43,388 nt of DNA from a bacterium (lineage in GTDB: Bacteria; Verrucomicrobiota; Verrucomicrobiia; Limisphaerales; J093), in contig JAKANS010000027.1 of assembly GCA_021823625.1 (NCBI GenBank), positions 1-43,388 on the forward strand, given 5' to 3'. A program made the position numbers and the translations under genes. Below, one piece after another: positions 1 through 8,257 of this stretch (the first letter of the stretch is position 1; each line of letters starts with the position of its first letter). Below the pieces are notes generated by a model. It was not told the DNA's origin and made no database searches. It was given only the letters and a program-made list of their open reading frames with translations.

Positions 1-31
1 GCCCCCGGTCAGGATAGACGCCGCGCCCCGC

Positions 32-61
32 TGCGCCGGCTCCGCCGGCGGAGCCGGCGCA
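32..61. repeat. Perfect 30-bp GC-rich palindrome
   Basis: The 30 bases from 32 to 61 equal their own reverse complement, with a core of alternating CCGGC and GCCGG blocks. As RNA the two 15-base halves would form a very stable hairpin on either strand. No U tract follows, so it is not a textbook intrinsic terminator. It lies about 120 bases upstream of the PEP-CTERM gene with no gene around it in the window, so it may be a REP-like intergenic repeat or the 3-prime end structure of a gene to the left. Confidence 0.75.
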
Positions 62-134
62 GTTCCTTCCTGCGGCGGGGGCTCAACACCTTGAGCTTCA
101 CCACCGGGGGGTCACGATCTACCCAGCGCTTCCC

Positions 135-155
135 AACACATTTGTGGAATGTGTT
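135..155. promoter_or_regulatory. Inverted repeat upstream of the PEP-CTERM gene
   Basis: AACACATT at 135-142 and AATGTGTT at 148-155 are exact reverse complements separated by TGTGG. The site is AT-richer than its surroundings and lies 27 bases before the chosen ATG of the PEP-CTERM gene. It could be an operator or a 5-prime leader hairpin. The sequence alone does not say which. Confidence 0.35.
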
Positions 156-182
156 TGCTAATTGCAACCAGCCTTAATACTT

Positions 183-848
183 ATGAATTCAACCGCCTGT
201 CAGACCTCCGTTGCCGGCGTGACGTCACAATCAATTCGTCTCCCGCGACTTCACCTGTTGTTCCTGATGCTCGTCGGCGGCCTGACGGCCCGCCCGGCTT
301 CGGCGCAAAGCATCAGCATCACCGATCTCACCGAAGATCCGATTACCGTGACCGTGGCTGACGCTCTGAACCCAGGTGACAACAAGACATTCATGGCCGA
401 TAAAGCCGCGCCCGAAAAGGTGACGTTCTCGATTTCGCTGGACGGAGAGGGAGGAGGATTCGGCGTGGTCGTCATGTTGGAGCCGGACAAGAAAACGGTG
501 AGCGATATCCTGGAACTCCACGTAACCCAGAAGACTCGCGGCCTGGGTATCAAGTACCTCGACATCAGCGGCACTTTCACCTCCGACGGCAATCCCAAGG
601 GGCTGGACCTTTCAACGCTGGGTCTGACGGACGCGATCAAGGCGAAGGTACTCCAGATGGGACTGATTGAGGATGGCAGTGCTCAGGATATTGGATCCCG
701 GCTGATCGACACGACCACAGGGAATGCCCTCGCCATCGGCGGACTTAAGATCACGGCCGCCTCGGAAGTCCCGGAACCTTCCAGTGTTTTGGCCTGTTCC
801 GGCCTGTTAGGGATTTGGGCGCTCATTCGACGAGTTCGATCGTCCTAG
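183..848 (+). CDS. PEP-CTERM sorting domain protein
   Basis: This is a secreted protein of about 221 residues. The N-terminus has a basic stretch and then a hydrophobic signal segment (LHLLFLMLVGG) ending near ARPASAQS, a plausible signal peptidase site. The C-terminus has the PEP-CTERM tripartite signal: VPEPSS, a hydrophobic stretch (VLACSGLLGIWALI) and a basic tail RRVRSS. Such tails are recognised and cleaved by exosortase, and PEP-CTERM proteins usually go with exopolysaccharide production; no exosortase gene is in this window. The middle region is rich in Thr, Asp and Gly and matches nothing I recognise, so its function is unknown. An in-frame TTG at 162 would add seven residues, but the ATG at 183 is preferred. 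Confidence 0.85.
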   Translation: MNSTACQTSVAGVTSQSIRLPRLHLLFLMLVGGLTARPASAQSISITDLTEDPITVTVADALNPGDNKTFMADKAAPEKVTFSISLDGEGGGFGVVVMLEPDKKTVSDILELHVTQKTRGLGIKYLDISGTFTSDGNPKGLDLSTLGLTDAIKAKVLQMGLIEDGSAQDIGSRLIDTTTGNALAIGGLKITAASEVPEPSSVLACSGLLGIWALIRRVRSS

Positions 849-960
849 CGGAACCGTCGCGACACCAAGCGGTAGATTATATGGCCGGGTCTGGCGCCCA
901 CTCCTGCCCAACATAGACCCCGCGCTGGGCACCCAACACAACGGGAGTCCGGGATGGTCG

Positions 961-2016
961 CTACTTCGCGGCTGGGCTGGACGCCGCTTCAGCCGCCGCG
1001 GCCTTTTCCGGCGCGGACGCCGTGGTCGCGCCCTTTTTCTTGTAGTCGATCCCGCGCCGGACGCGCGCCTTGATGTCCGCCAGGCCGGGCTCAGTCACGG
1101 TGTCCAGGAAGCGGCGGGCCTGGTCGTAATCGCCGTGCATCCCGCAAAGCCGCGCCATGTGGATCGCCAGGCCCTGTCGTTCCAAATCGGTACCCGCCAG
1201 TTTTTCAGCGTCTTTCCAGGCCGCCAGGCCCTCGGCGAGCACCGTCGCTTGCGCGGTGAGCTTGGCCGCCGGATCGTCTCCCGTCGGGGCGGGCGCCAGG
1301 TAGTAAAAGACCTGGGCCAGGTCGGTCGCGAGTTTGAAGTCGTTCGGCGAGAGCGCGCGCGCCTGCCGGTAGAACTCGAGAGCCTTGCGCAACACCGCCT
1401 GGTCGTCCGGGAGTTTGTAAATTTCGCGGGCGTCCACCCGGAAGGCGAACACGGCGGTGGCGAGGTTCCAGCGATAGACCGGTTCCTTCGGGTTCAATTC
1501 CACCGCCTTGGCGAAATACTCGATGCATTTCCGCGCGGGGCCGAAGTGGCTGAAATGGTCGGCCAGGTTGTTCCAGGTCGCCGGGTTATCAGGCTCCAGT
1601 TCGCGCGCCCGCTCCCACTGCGCGACCGCTTCGTCGTGGCGGCCCAAATCGCTCAACAGGCTGCCGTACGCCAGCCGGGCGCGGGCGTGGCGCGGGTTGC
1701 GCAGCAGGAAGTCCCTGTAGCCTTGCTCCACCGGTTCGAAGCGTTGTTTGATGCGGGCGTTGAGTGTGAGTTCCCCCACCGGATCGGGCTTGCTCCCCGG
1801 CTCTGCCGCCCCCCCCGCCTGCTTGATCCACTCGTCCACCTCGGTTTGGGCCTCGTCGTCCTTGACGAGCAACTGCTGGTACTCGCGCTCGACGGGGTCG
1901 TTCGGATCCACCACGGGCACGTGGATGCCGGTGGTCTGGGCGACCACGTTGCTGGCGGCAACGACCTGGTTGGTGGCCAGCATCGCCGTGAGCAGTCCCA
2001 ACAGAAGTTCGTTCAC
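961..2016 (-). CDS. TPR-repeat protein, probably exported
   Basis: The protein has 351 residues. The N-terminus (MNELLLGLLTAMLATNQVVA) resembles a signal peptide with cleavage near VVAAS. Residues about 110-185 hold at least two tetratricopeptide repeats, visible as ARLAYGSLLSDLGRHDEAVAQW followed shortly by ATWNNLADHFSHFG, with the typical A/G/L spacing and the ELEPDN and ELNPKEP turns. More degenerate helical repeats follow to about residue 310. The tail is Ala/Ser/Lys-rich and probably disordered. TPR domains are protein-protein interaction scaffolds; no partner can be named. It is divergent from polA with a 96-base gap that must carry both promoters. Confidence 0.85.
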   Translation of the reverse strand: MNELLLGLLTAMLATNQVVAASNVVAQTTGIHVPVVDPNDPVEREYQQLLVKDDEAQTEVDEWIKQAGGAAEPGSKPDPVGELTLNARIKQRFEPVEQGYRDFLLRNPRHARARLAYGSLLSDLGRHDEAVAQWERARELEPDNPATWNNLADHFSHFGPARKCIEYFAKAVELNPKEPVYRWNLATAVFAFRVDAREIYKLPDDQAVLRKALEFYRQARALSPNDFKLATDLAQVFYYLAPAPTGDDPAAKLTAQATVLAEGLAAWKDAEKLAGTDLERQGLAIHMARLCGMHGDYDQARRFLDTVTEPGLADIKARVRRGIDYKKKGATTASAPEKAAAAEAASSPAAK

Positions 2017-2112
2017 GCGACGAAGCTAGCCGAGCCGCCGCGCGCGCACAAACCTGCTTTCGTCGGTTCCGCCGCGGCTGACTTGGCCCCGTTCGTGGGC
2101 TAAGCTGCGCCC

Positions 2113-5007
2113 ATGTCGAACCGTCTGTTCCTGCTCGATGGCATGGCGCTGGCCTACCGGGCACACTTCGCCTTCGTCGGCCGGCCAATCCGCACGTCGT
2201 CGGGCTTCAACAGCTCCGCGCTCTTCGGATTCACCAACACTCTGCTCGACATCCTCGAATCCGGCCGGCCCACGCACCTGGCGGTCGCGTTCGACACCGC
2301 CGCGCCCACGCCGCGCCACCGTGAATTTCCCGCCTACAAAGCCCAACGCGAGGAAATGCCGGAGGATTTGAGTGCCGCACTACCGCATTTGCGCCGCATC
2401 GTCGAGGCGTTCCGAATTCGCGCGCTCGCACTCGACGGCTACGAGGCCGACGACGTCATCGGCACCCTCGCACGCCGTGCCGAGTCCGCGGGTTTCGAGA
2501 CCTACATGGTCACGCCCGACAAGGATTTCGGGCAACTCGTGGACGCACACACGTTTCTGTGGAAACCGGGCCGGCAGGGCGGCGACGCCGAGGTGCTCAA
2601 GCCCGCCGACGTCTGTGCCCGGTGGGGCATCGCGCGCGTGGATCAGGTGGTGGACCTGCTGGGCCTGATGGGCGATGCCAGCGACAACATTCCCGGCGTG
2701 CCGGGCGTGGGCGAGAAAACCGCCGCCAAACTGCTCGCCCAATTCGGCTCGCTGGAAGGCGTGCTGGAACACGCCGGCGAGGTGAAAGGCAAGCTGGGCG
2801 AGGCGCTGCGCCAGCACGCGGACCAGGCCCGCCTGAGCCGCCGACTGGCGACGATCATCACGGACGTGCCGCTGAACTTGACTTTGGAAGACCTGCGACT
2901 GAGCTCGCGAGACGACGCGGCTTTGCAGGCCTTGTGCGTCGAATTCGAGTTCAATGCCATCGGCCGCCGGCTCCTCGGCGAGCAGTTCAAAGCCGGACGC
3001 GGCGCTGCTGCCGCGAAATCCGAAAACCTAGCTCCGAAACTCGAACCAGCCACCAACGTTGAATTGGACCTCTTTGGAGCGGCGAGCCCGCGACCCATCG
3101 CAGTCGCCAAGCCGAAAGCCGCATCCGCGCGTAAGTCCATCGCCACCGCGCCGCAACCAGCCGCGCCGCGCCCTGGCCTGCGCACTCTCGCCGACACGCC
3201 GCACCGTTACGAATTGGTGAAGACCGCCGGGCAATTGACTGCACTCAAAGCTCAGCTCGCGGCGCAACCGGCGTTTTGCTTCGACACCGAAACGGACGGC
3301 CTCGATCCGCAGACCGCCAGGCTGCTCGGCATCGCGTTGAGTTTCGAAGCCGGAACGGGGGCTTACATCGCGCTGGGTGGCGCGGGTTCGCCGGGAACGG
3401 ATTTCGCGGAACAGGCGCTGGCGGAACTTCGGCCGCTCTTCGCCGACGAGCGCACGCTCAAGGTGGGGCACAACCTGAAGTTCGACCTGCTCGTCCTGAA
3501 ATGGAACGGCGTCGAAGTGCGCGGGCCGTTGTTCGACACGATGATCGCGCACGCGCTGATCGAGCCGGAGCAGCGGCACGGCATGGACTATTGCGCGGAA
3601 GTGTATCTCGGTTATACGCCGGTGCCGATCGAGCACCTCATCGGCCCGAAGGGCGCCGACCAGCGAAGCATGGCCGAGGTGGCGGTCGAGCAAGTCGCCG
3701 AGTACTCTGCCGAAGACGCGGATGTGACCTGGCGACTGCACAACCGCTTTGCGCCGCTGCTCAATGAGCGCGGCGCGGAGCGGGTCTTCTACGAAATCGA
3801 GATGCCGGTCCTGCCGGCGCTCGTGGCGATGGAGTCCGAGGGCGTGCGGGTGGATGCGTCTGTGCTGGCCGACTTCAGCGCGCAACTGGGTAAACAGATG
3901 GCCGAACACGAAGGGGCGATTCACCGCCTGGCGGGCCGCGAGTTCAACGTCAACTCGAACAAGCAACTCGGCGAAATCCTCTTTGACGAACTCAAGCTTG
4001 TGGATCGCCCGCGCAAGACCGCCACCGGCCAGTACGCGACTGACGAACAGACGCTTCAGAGCCTCGCGACCGACCACGAGATCGTCCGGCGCATCCTCGA
4101 TTACCGCGCCGTGGCCAAGCTGAAATCCACCTACGCCGACGCCTTGCCGGCCGCGATTTCAAAACGCACCGGCCGCGTGCACACCACATTTTACCAGGTC
4201 GCCACCGCGACGGGCCGGCTGAGTTCACAAGACCCCAACCTCCAAAACATCCCGATCCGCACCGAACTCGGCCAGGAAATCCGGCGCGCCTTTGTGGCAC
4301 GGCCAGGCGGCGATTGGACCCTGCTTTCGGCCGACTACTCGCAAATCGAGCTGCGGGTCATCGCCGCCATGAGCGGGGAAACCGCGATGATCGAGGCGTT
4401 CCGGCGCGGCGAGGACATTCACACCGCCACGGCCGCGCGCGTCTTCAACGTGATGCCCGGACTGGTGACGTCCGAGCAGCGGCGCCAGGCGAAGATGGTC
4501 AACTTCGGCATCGCCTACGGCATCTCCGCATTCGGGCTCGCCCAAAGGCTTGGCATCGGTCGGCGCGAAGCGGCGGAGATCATCGAACACTATTTCGCCA
4601 GCTACCCCGGCATTCGGCGATACATCGACCAGACGATCCAATTTGCGAAGGAGCACGAATACGTGGAGACGCTCACTGGCCGGCGACGGTACTTGCGCGA
4701 CATCCGCTCCGCGAACGGCACTGTGCGCGGCGCCGCCGAGCGCAACGCCATCAACGCGCCGATTCAAGGCACCGCCGCCGACATGATCAAACTCGCCATG
4801 GCCGGCATCCAGAGCGAGCTGCAACGCCGCGGCCTGCGCACCCGCATGGTTTTGCAGGTCCACGACGAACTGGTGTTCGACCTGCCTCGGGCTGAGGAGG
4901 CCGAGGTGCGGGCGCTCGTCGCAGAGAAAATGAAGTCCGCGCTCGCGCTGCCGGTCCCAATCGACGTCGAAATGGGCACCGGCGCCAACTGGCTGGCAGC
5001 GCACTGA
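2113..5007 (+). CDS. polA: DNA polymerase I
   Basis: This 964-residue protein is the family A polymerase for gap filling, primer removal and repair. The 5-nuclease domain (about 1-290) begins LFLLDGMALAYRAHFAF and has YEADDVIGTLAR, TPDKDFGQLV and GDASDNIPGVPGVGEKTA. The 3-5 exonuclease domain (about 365-550) keeps its acidic residues in FCFDTETDGLD, GHNLKFDLLVL and YSAEDADVTWRL, so proofreading looks active. The polymerase domain has motif A (SADYSQIELRVIA), motif B (RRQAKMVNFGIAYGISAFGL) and motif C (LQVHDELVF). The linker between the nuclease and exonuclease domains (about 295-360) is Ala/Pro/Lys-rich, and part of it at 3015-3046 resembles the GAAATCC repeat family found between genes elsewhere in the window. 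Confidence 0.97.
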   Translation: MSNRLFLLDGMALAYRAHFAFVGRPIRTSSGFNSSALFGFTNTLLDILESGRPTHLAVAFDTAAPTPRHREFPAYKAQREEMPEDLSAALPHLRRIVEAFRIRALALDGYEADDVIGTLARRAESAGFETYMVTPDKDFGQLVDAHTFLWKPGRQGGDAEVLKPADVCARWGIARVDQVVDLLGLMGDASDNIPGVPGVGEKTAAKLLAQFGSLEGVLEHAGEVKGKLGEALRQHADQARLSRRLATIITDVPLNLTLEDLRLSSRDDAALQALCVEFEFNAIGRRLLGEQFKAGRGAAAAKSENLAPKLEPATNVELDLFGAASPRPIAVAKPKAASARKSIATAPQPAAPRPGLRTLADTPHRYELVKTAGQLTALKAQLAAQPAFCFDTETDGLDPQTARLLGIALSFEAGTGAYIALGGAGSPGTDFAEQALAELRPLFADERTLKVGHNLKFDLLVLKWNGVEVRGPLFDTMIAHALIEPEQRHGMDYCAEVYLGYTPVPIEHLIGPKGADQRSMAEVAVEQVAEYSAEDADVTWRLHNRFAPLLNERGAERVFYEIEMPVLPALVAMESEGVRVDASVLADFSAQLGKQMAEHEGAIHRLAGREFNVNSNKQLGEILFDELKLVDRPRKTATGQYATDEQTLQSLATDHEIVRRILDYRAVAKLKSTYADALPAAISKRTGRVHTTFYQVATATGRLSSQDPNLQNIPIRTELGQEIRRAFVARPGGDWTLLSADYSQIELRVIAAMSGETAMIEAFRRGEDIHTATAARVFNVMPGLVTSEQRRQAKMVNFGIAYGISAFGLAQRLGIGRREAAEIIEHYFASYPGIRRYIDQTIQFAKEHEYVETLTGRRRYLRDIRSANGTVRGAAERNAINAPIQGTAADMIKLAMAGIQSELQRRGLRTRMVLQVHDELVFDLPRAEEAEVRALVAEKMKSALALPVPIDVEMGTGANWLAAH

Positions 5008-5049
5008 GCCGGACTCCGGTTTCGGGGAGCGCGAGCGTCCCGGTTGCTT

Positions 5050-5163
5050 CTGCCGGCGTCTCGCCGGCAGACCGGCGCGGAACAAAGCGCCACCAGAGGA
5101 TGTTGCTGTTTCAGAACCGAGCGTTTCTGGCCAGAGACCGGAAACTGCGGGCGAGATGCCCGC
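5050..5163. repeat. Intergenic hairpin pair between polA and the permease
   Basis: The 235-base gap between polA and the permease has two hairpins. At 5050-5070 CTGCCGGCG and CGCCGGCAG pair over a three-base loop. At 5147-5163 GCGGGC and GCCCGC pair over GAGAT. Neither is followed by a clear U tract. They look like short GC-rich intergenic repeat units. They may weaken read-through from polA, but that is inference. Confidence 0.55.
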
Positions 5164-5242
5164 GTTCCTTAAACCCAACGCGTTCGTGCGCGAACCCACC
5201 TTGCCCGGCGACGAAACTCCGGCATAGTCCGCGCCAGCGATC

Positions 5243-6736
5243 ATGAGCCAAACCCCAGCCTCCAACGACCAACCTCACCTCGTTCGCGGCCTCGGCCTCC
5301 TCGACTCGGCCATGATCGTGGCCGGCTCGATGATCGGCTCCGGCATCTTCATCGTGTCCGCCGACATCGCCCGGCAGGTGGGCTCGGCGGGCTGGCTGCT
5401 CGTCGTTTGGGTGCTGACCGGCGCGCTCACGGTGATCGCGGCGCTGAGCTACGGCGAACTGGCGGCGATGATGCCCCGCGCCGGCGGCCAGTACGTCTAT
5501 TTACGCGAGGCTTACAGCCCGCTGTGGGGCTTCCTCTATGGCTGGACGCTTTTCCTGGTGATCCAAACTGGCACCATCGCCGCGGTCGCGGTCGCCTTCG
5601 CGAAATTCCTCGGCGTGCTGGTGCCGCAACTCTCCGAGTCCAACAAACTCTGGCAGGTCGGCCGGTTCTCCCTTTCGCCCGCCACGCTGGTAGCCATCGA
5701 GGTCCTGGTCCTGCTGACGTGGTCGAACACCACCGGCCTGCGCACCGGCAAGATCGTTCAAAACGTCTTCACGCTCGCCAAGATCGCGGCGCTCATCGCC
5801 TTGATCCTGCTGGGCCTGACGGTCGGCGCGAACGAAACCGCCATCCGCGCCAACTTCCACGATTGGTGGACCGCCAGTTCGACGCTCGCCGCCACGTCAG
5901 ATGCTGCCGGTGCCACCGCGTCAGTCACGCCGCTTTCGGCGCTCGGCTTGCTCCTGGCGCTGGGCACGGCAATGGTGGGCTCGCTCTTCTCGGCGGATGC
6001 CTGGAACAACGTCACCTTCACCGCCGGTGAAGTGAAGGACCCGCAACGCAACCTGCCGCGCAGCCTCATCCTGGGCGTGGGCCTGGTTTGCGGCCTGTAC
6101 CTGCTGGCGAACATTGCCTACCTCGTCACCTTGCCGCTGGCCGGCAATCCGGCCGGCGCCACCGTCGTCGAGCGCGGCATCCAGTTTGCCAGCAACGAAC
6201 GCGTGGCCACCGCGGCCATGCAGGTCATCCTGGGCGACCAGGCGGTGGTGGTGATGGCACTCCTGATCCTCGTGTCCACCTTCGGCTGCATCAACGGCAT
6301 GGTCCTGGCCGGCGCCCGCGTCTATTACGCGATGGCGCAGGACGGGCTGTTCTTCCGCGGCGTCGGCCGGTTGAACGCGCACGGCGTTCCGCGTAACGGC
6401 CTGATCGTCCAATGCGTCTGGGCGTGCCTGCTGACGCTGTCCGGCACGTACGGCGACCTGCTCGACTACGTGATCTTCGCCGTCCTGATTTTCTATGTCC
6501 TGACCATCGCCGGCGTGTTCGTGCTGCGGCGGACCCGGCCCGACGCGGAACGGCCTTACCAGGCGCTGGGTTATCCGATCCTGCCGGCCATTTACGTGGT
6601 AGCCGCCTCACTGATCGCGCTTGATCTGCTGGTCGCGGCGAAGACGCGGGCAAACTCCTGGCCCGGCTTGTTGATCGTGCTGGCCGGCGTGCCGGTGTAC
6701 TGGCTCTGGCACCGCCGAAGCCGCAAGCCGGCGTAA
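5243..6736 (+). CDS. APC-superfamily amino-acid permease
   Basis: A 497-residue integral inner-membrane protein with about twelve hydrophobic segments, the usual number for the amino acid-polyamine-organocation superfamily. TM1 contains the substrate-binding signature AGSMIGSGIF (about residues 28-37), followed by the family-typical SYGELAAMMPRAGGQYVYLREAY. The overall look, including TFGCINGMVLAGARVYYAMAQDG, is closest to the L-type/basic amino-acid exchangers. The substrate cannot be read from sequence. It is preceded by a hairpin-rich gap after polA and is probably transcribed on its own. Confidence 0.9.
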   Translation: MSQTPASNDQPHLVRGLGLLDSAMIVAGSMIGSGIFIVSADIARQVGSAGWLLVVWVLTGALTVIAALSYGELAAMMPRAGGQYVYLREAYSPLWGFLYGWTLFLVIQTGTIAAVAVAFAKFLGVLVPQLSESNKLWQVGRFSLSPATLVAIEVLVLLTWSNTTGLRTGKIVQNVFTLAKIAALIALILLGLTVGANETAIRANFHDWWTASSTLAATSDAAGATASVTPLSALGLLLALGTAMVGSLFSADAWNNVTFTAGEVKDPQRNLPRSLILGVGLVCGLYLLANIAYLVTLPLAGNPAGATVVERGIQFASNERVATAAMQVILGDQAVVVMALLILVSTFGCINGMVLAGARVYYAMAQDGLFFRGVGRLNAHGVPRNGLIVQCVWACLLTLSGTYGDLLDYVIFAVLIFYVLTIAGVFVLRRTRPDAERPYQALGYPILPAIYVVAASLIALDLLVAAKTRANSWPGLLIVLAGVPVYWLWHRRSRKPA

Positions 6737-6940
6737 GCTGACGGCGGACGTCGGGCAGCTTGGACCCCAGCGTCGTCTTGCTGGTTTGTTATGTGGCCGA
6801 AACTCGCAGTCCCCACGTTGAACTTCTTGATTGACAGAATCTTGAAGCGCTGGCAACTGGGTCGTGCGTATGCATATGACGACTTTGTCACCGTCCTTCA
6901 AGTTGCTCACTTAGCTGTTCGGGCGACCTCAGCACGCGCT

Positions 6941-7558
6941 ATGACAACGTCACGATTCGCTGAGTGGTTTGCCTTCGGCGCGCTTACGTGCTGGATGGGT
7001 CTCGGCCTGATGCGTGCTCTCATGTTGCGGGCGCGCGGAGTGTCGGTCTTCGTGGCGGATCGGCAGCGGACGGGCTGGCAGATGCTGGCCGATACGGTGA
7101 TGCTTGCGTGTCTGCTGGCCTTCGCCTACGAGATCATTGCGTATGCGTGGCAGCTTCCTTTTCACATTGGCCCCTCGGTTCTAGACCGGTCGGTGGTTGA
7201 GGGGCTAGCCAGCCAGGTGTTGGGAGCCCTGATCGTTACCGGGGCAGTGATACTCTACGTCATTGCGCTCCGCGACCTCGGGGCGTCGTGGCGGCTGGGT
7301 TTGGACCGGAGTGCGCCTGGACCTCTGGTCACTGGAGGCGTCTACCGCTGGACACGGCATCCCATATACGTTGCCTTCGACCTCTGGTTCATGGGAACGT
7401 TCTTGCTAATCGGTCGGCTATCCTTCTTGGTGCTCGCCTTGGTTTGGGTGCCGCTGCTACATGCAATCATGGATCGAGAGGAGCGGTTTCTCACGGGACT
7501 TTACGGTGATGCTTATCGAGATTACTCCAGACGCGTCGGGCGCTATTTCTTTAGGTAA
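6941..7558 (+). CDS. Isoprenylcysteine carboxyl methyltransferase-like membrane protein
   Basis: A roughly 205-residue membrane protein with four or five hydrophobic segments. The C-terminal half has the signature of the ICMT/PEMT family of membrane methyltransferases: GPLVTGGVYRWTRHPIY (SAM-binding GxYxxxRHPxY), a hydrophobic pair, then EERFLTGLYGDAYRDYSRRVGRYF, matching the family E-E-x-x-L-x-x-x-F/Y-G-x-x-Y-x-x-Y pattern. In bacteria the substrates of these enzymes are mostly unknown. The ATG at 6941 starts at a sensible hydrophobic N-terminus. An in-frame ATG at 6791 would add 50 residues that do not look protein-like. The gene lies in a lower-GC patch and is followed 24 bases later by an attC site, so it may be an integron cassette. 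Confidence 0.85.
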   Translation: MTTSRFAEWFAFGALTCWMGLGLMRALMLRARGVSVFVADRQRTGWQMLADTVMLACLLAFAYEIIAYAWQLPFHIGPSVLDRSVVEGLASQVLGALIVTGAVILYVIALRDLGASWRLGLDRSAPGPLVTGGVYRWTRHPIYVAFDLWFMGTFLLIGRLSFLVLALVWVPLLHAIMDREERFLTGLYGDAYRDYSRRVGRYFFR

Positions 7559-7582
7559 CGACATGAATGAGAACCATACGCG

Positions 7583-7675
7583 GCCGAACAAACCGGATGC
7601 AGTGAACCCCGCGATCGCGTCGCTCTTGCATTCCGGGCGTCACTGGCGCGGGGTCACTGAGCCGAAGCGTTAGGC
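7583..7675 (+). mobile_element. Integron attC recombination site (candidate)
   Basis: A 93-base imperfect inverted repeat with attC architecture. The left end GCCGAAC (7583-7589) pairs with the right-end core GTTAGGC (7669-7675) with one mismatch. Inward, the left arm CCGG-ATG-CAGTGA-A-CCCCGCG pairs with the reverse complement of the right arm (TCGG-CT-CAGTGA-CCCCGCG), leaving two unpaired bases on one side only. Such extrahelical bases are what integron integrases use to choose the strand. A central unpaired stretch of about 30 bases fits the variable terminal structure. It lies directly after one gene and 23 bases before the next, as expected of a cassette junction. No integrase gene is in the window. 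Confidence 0.75.
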
Positions 7676-7698
7676 ATAATCGAGCATTGAGGTGAATT

Positions 7699-7965
7699 AT
7701 GGCCAAGAAATTGATTTTTTTACTGCTGTGGACGGCTGCGGGATTTGGGGTCGTTGTCATTCCTATGAGCTTCCTCGCTCCGTTGATTCTGAAGTGGCTC
7801 GGCCCGATAGATGAGCATACTTCTACCGGAGTTAAGATCACATACACTTTTTTGCCAATGGTGCCGTTGGGATTGGCAGCGGCTTGTTTGCTTTTGAGCA
7901 TTTTCGGGAAGTTGCCAGACACCAAACGGACTCCATCGAAACGATCATGCCTAAGACCGCGCTAG
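7699..7965 (+). CDS. Small hydrophobic membrane protein
   Basis: An 88-residue protein. Two clear transmembrane segments are visible: about 5-30 (LIFLLLWTAAGFGVVVIPMSFLAPLILK region) and about 48-70 (TYTFLPMVPLGLAAACLLLS region), followed by a short basic tail. It has no recognisable family signature. The GAGGTG at 7689-7694 is a reasonable ribosome-binding site five bases before the ATG. The gene begins just after the attC site and is distinctly AT-richer than its neighbours, so it fits the picture of a captured cassette. Its function is unknown. Confidence 0.6.
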   Translation: MAKKLIFLLLWTAAGFGVVVIPMSFLAPLILKWLGPIDEHTSTGVKITYTFLPMVPLGLAAACLLLSIFGKLPDTKRTPSKRSCLRPR

Positions 7966-8257
7966 AGCCAACGGCCACTGCCCCTTGAGTCTGGGGTAAG
8001 TTATGAGATTTGAGAGTCACTATTGCATTGAGGGCTTGGCCGCCCGGCCGTGGCTCAGTTCGTCAGGCGACCAAGGTTGGAAGACGCGCCTTGGGGGGGA
8101 GCGCTCGATGTGCGTGCCCGGACCGTTCGGAAACCGGGTGTACTTCCGTCAGAAGTTGAACCCCGTAACGAACGCGAAGCGGGGCCGAACGATGGCGCCT
8201 CGGTGAACGTCGGCCGACCCCACGACCGGTTTCTTGATCGCACCCACCAGACGCGCT
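7966..8257. other. Non-coding gap after the cassette-like genes
   Basis: No convincing gene is seen in these 292 bases. Short open frames exist in several phases but lack a ribosome-binding site and family-like composition. I looked for a second attC site here; GTTATGA near 8000 has a partial core look but no matching left arm. A small GC hairpin (GGCCG..CGGCC) occurs near 8039-8053. Confidence 0.5.

Noticed and set aside
1135..2103. Plus-strand open frame of 322 codons over the TPR gene
   Set aside because: It is the antisense shadow of the TPR gene; it is Arg/Gly/Val-rich with no family pattern, while the minus strand has clear TPR repeats.
6880..6930. Second attC site before the ICMT-like gene (GTTCGGGC near 6917)
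   Set aside because: No matching left arm could be found within a sensible distance, so the core-like sequence alone is not enough.
6791..6940. N-terminal extension of the ICMT-like protein from ATG 6791
   Set aside because: The extra 50 residues do not resemble the family and would precede a normal membrane-protein start.
7940..8010. attC site after the small membrane protein (GTTATGA near 8000)
   Set aside because: The arms do not pair and the core deviates from the consensus.
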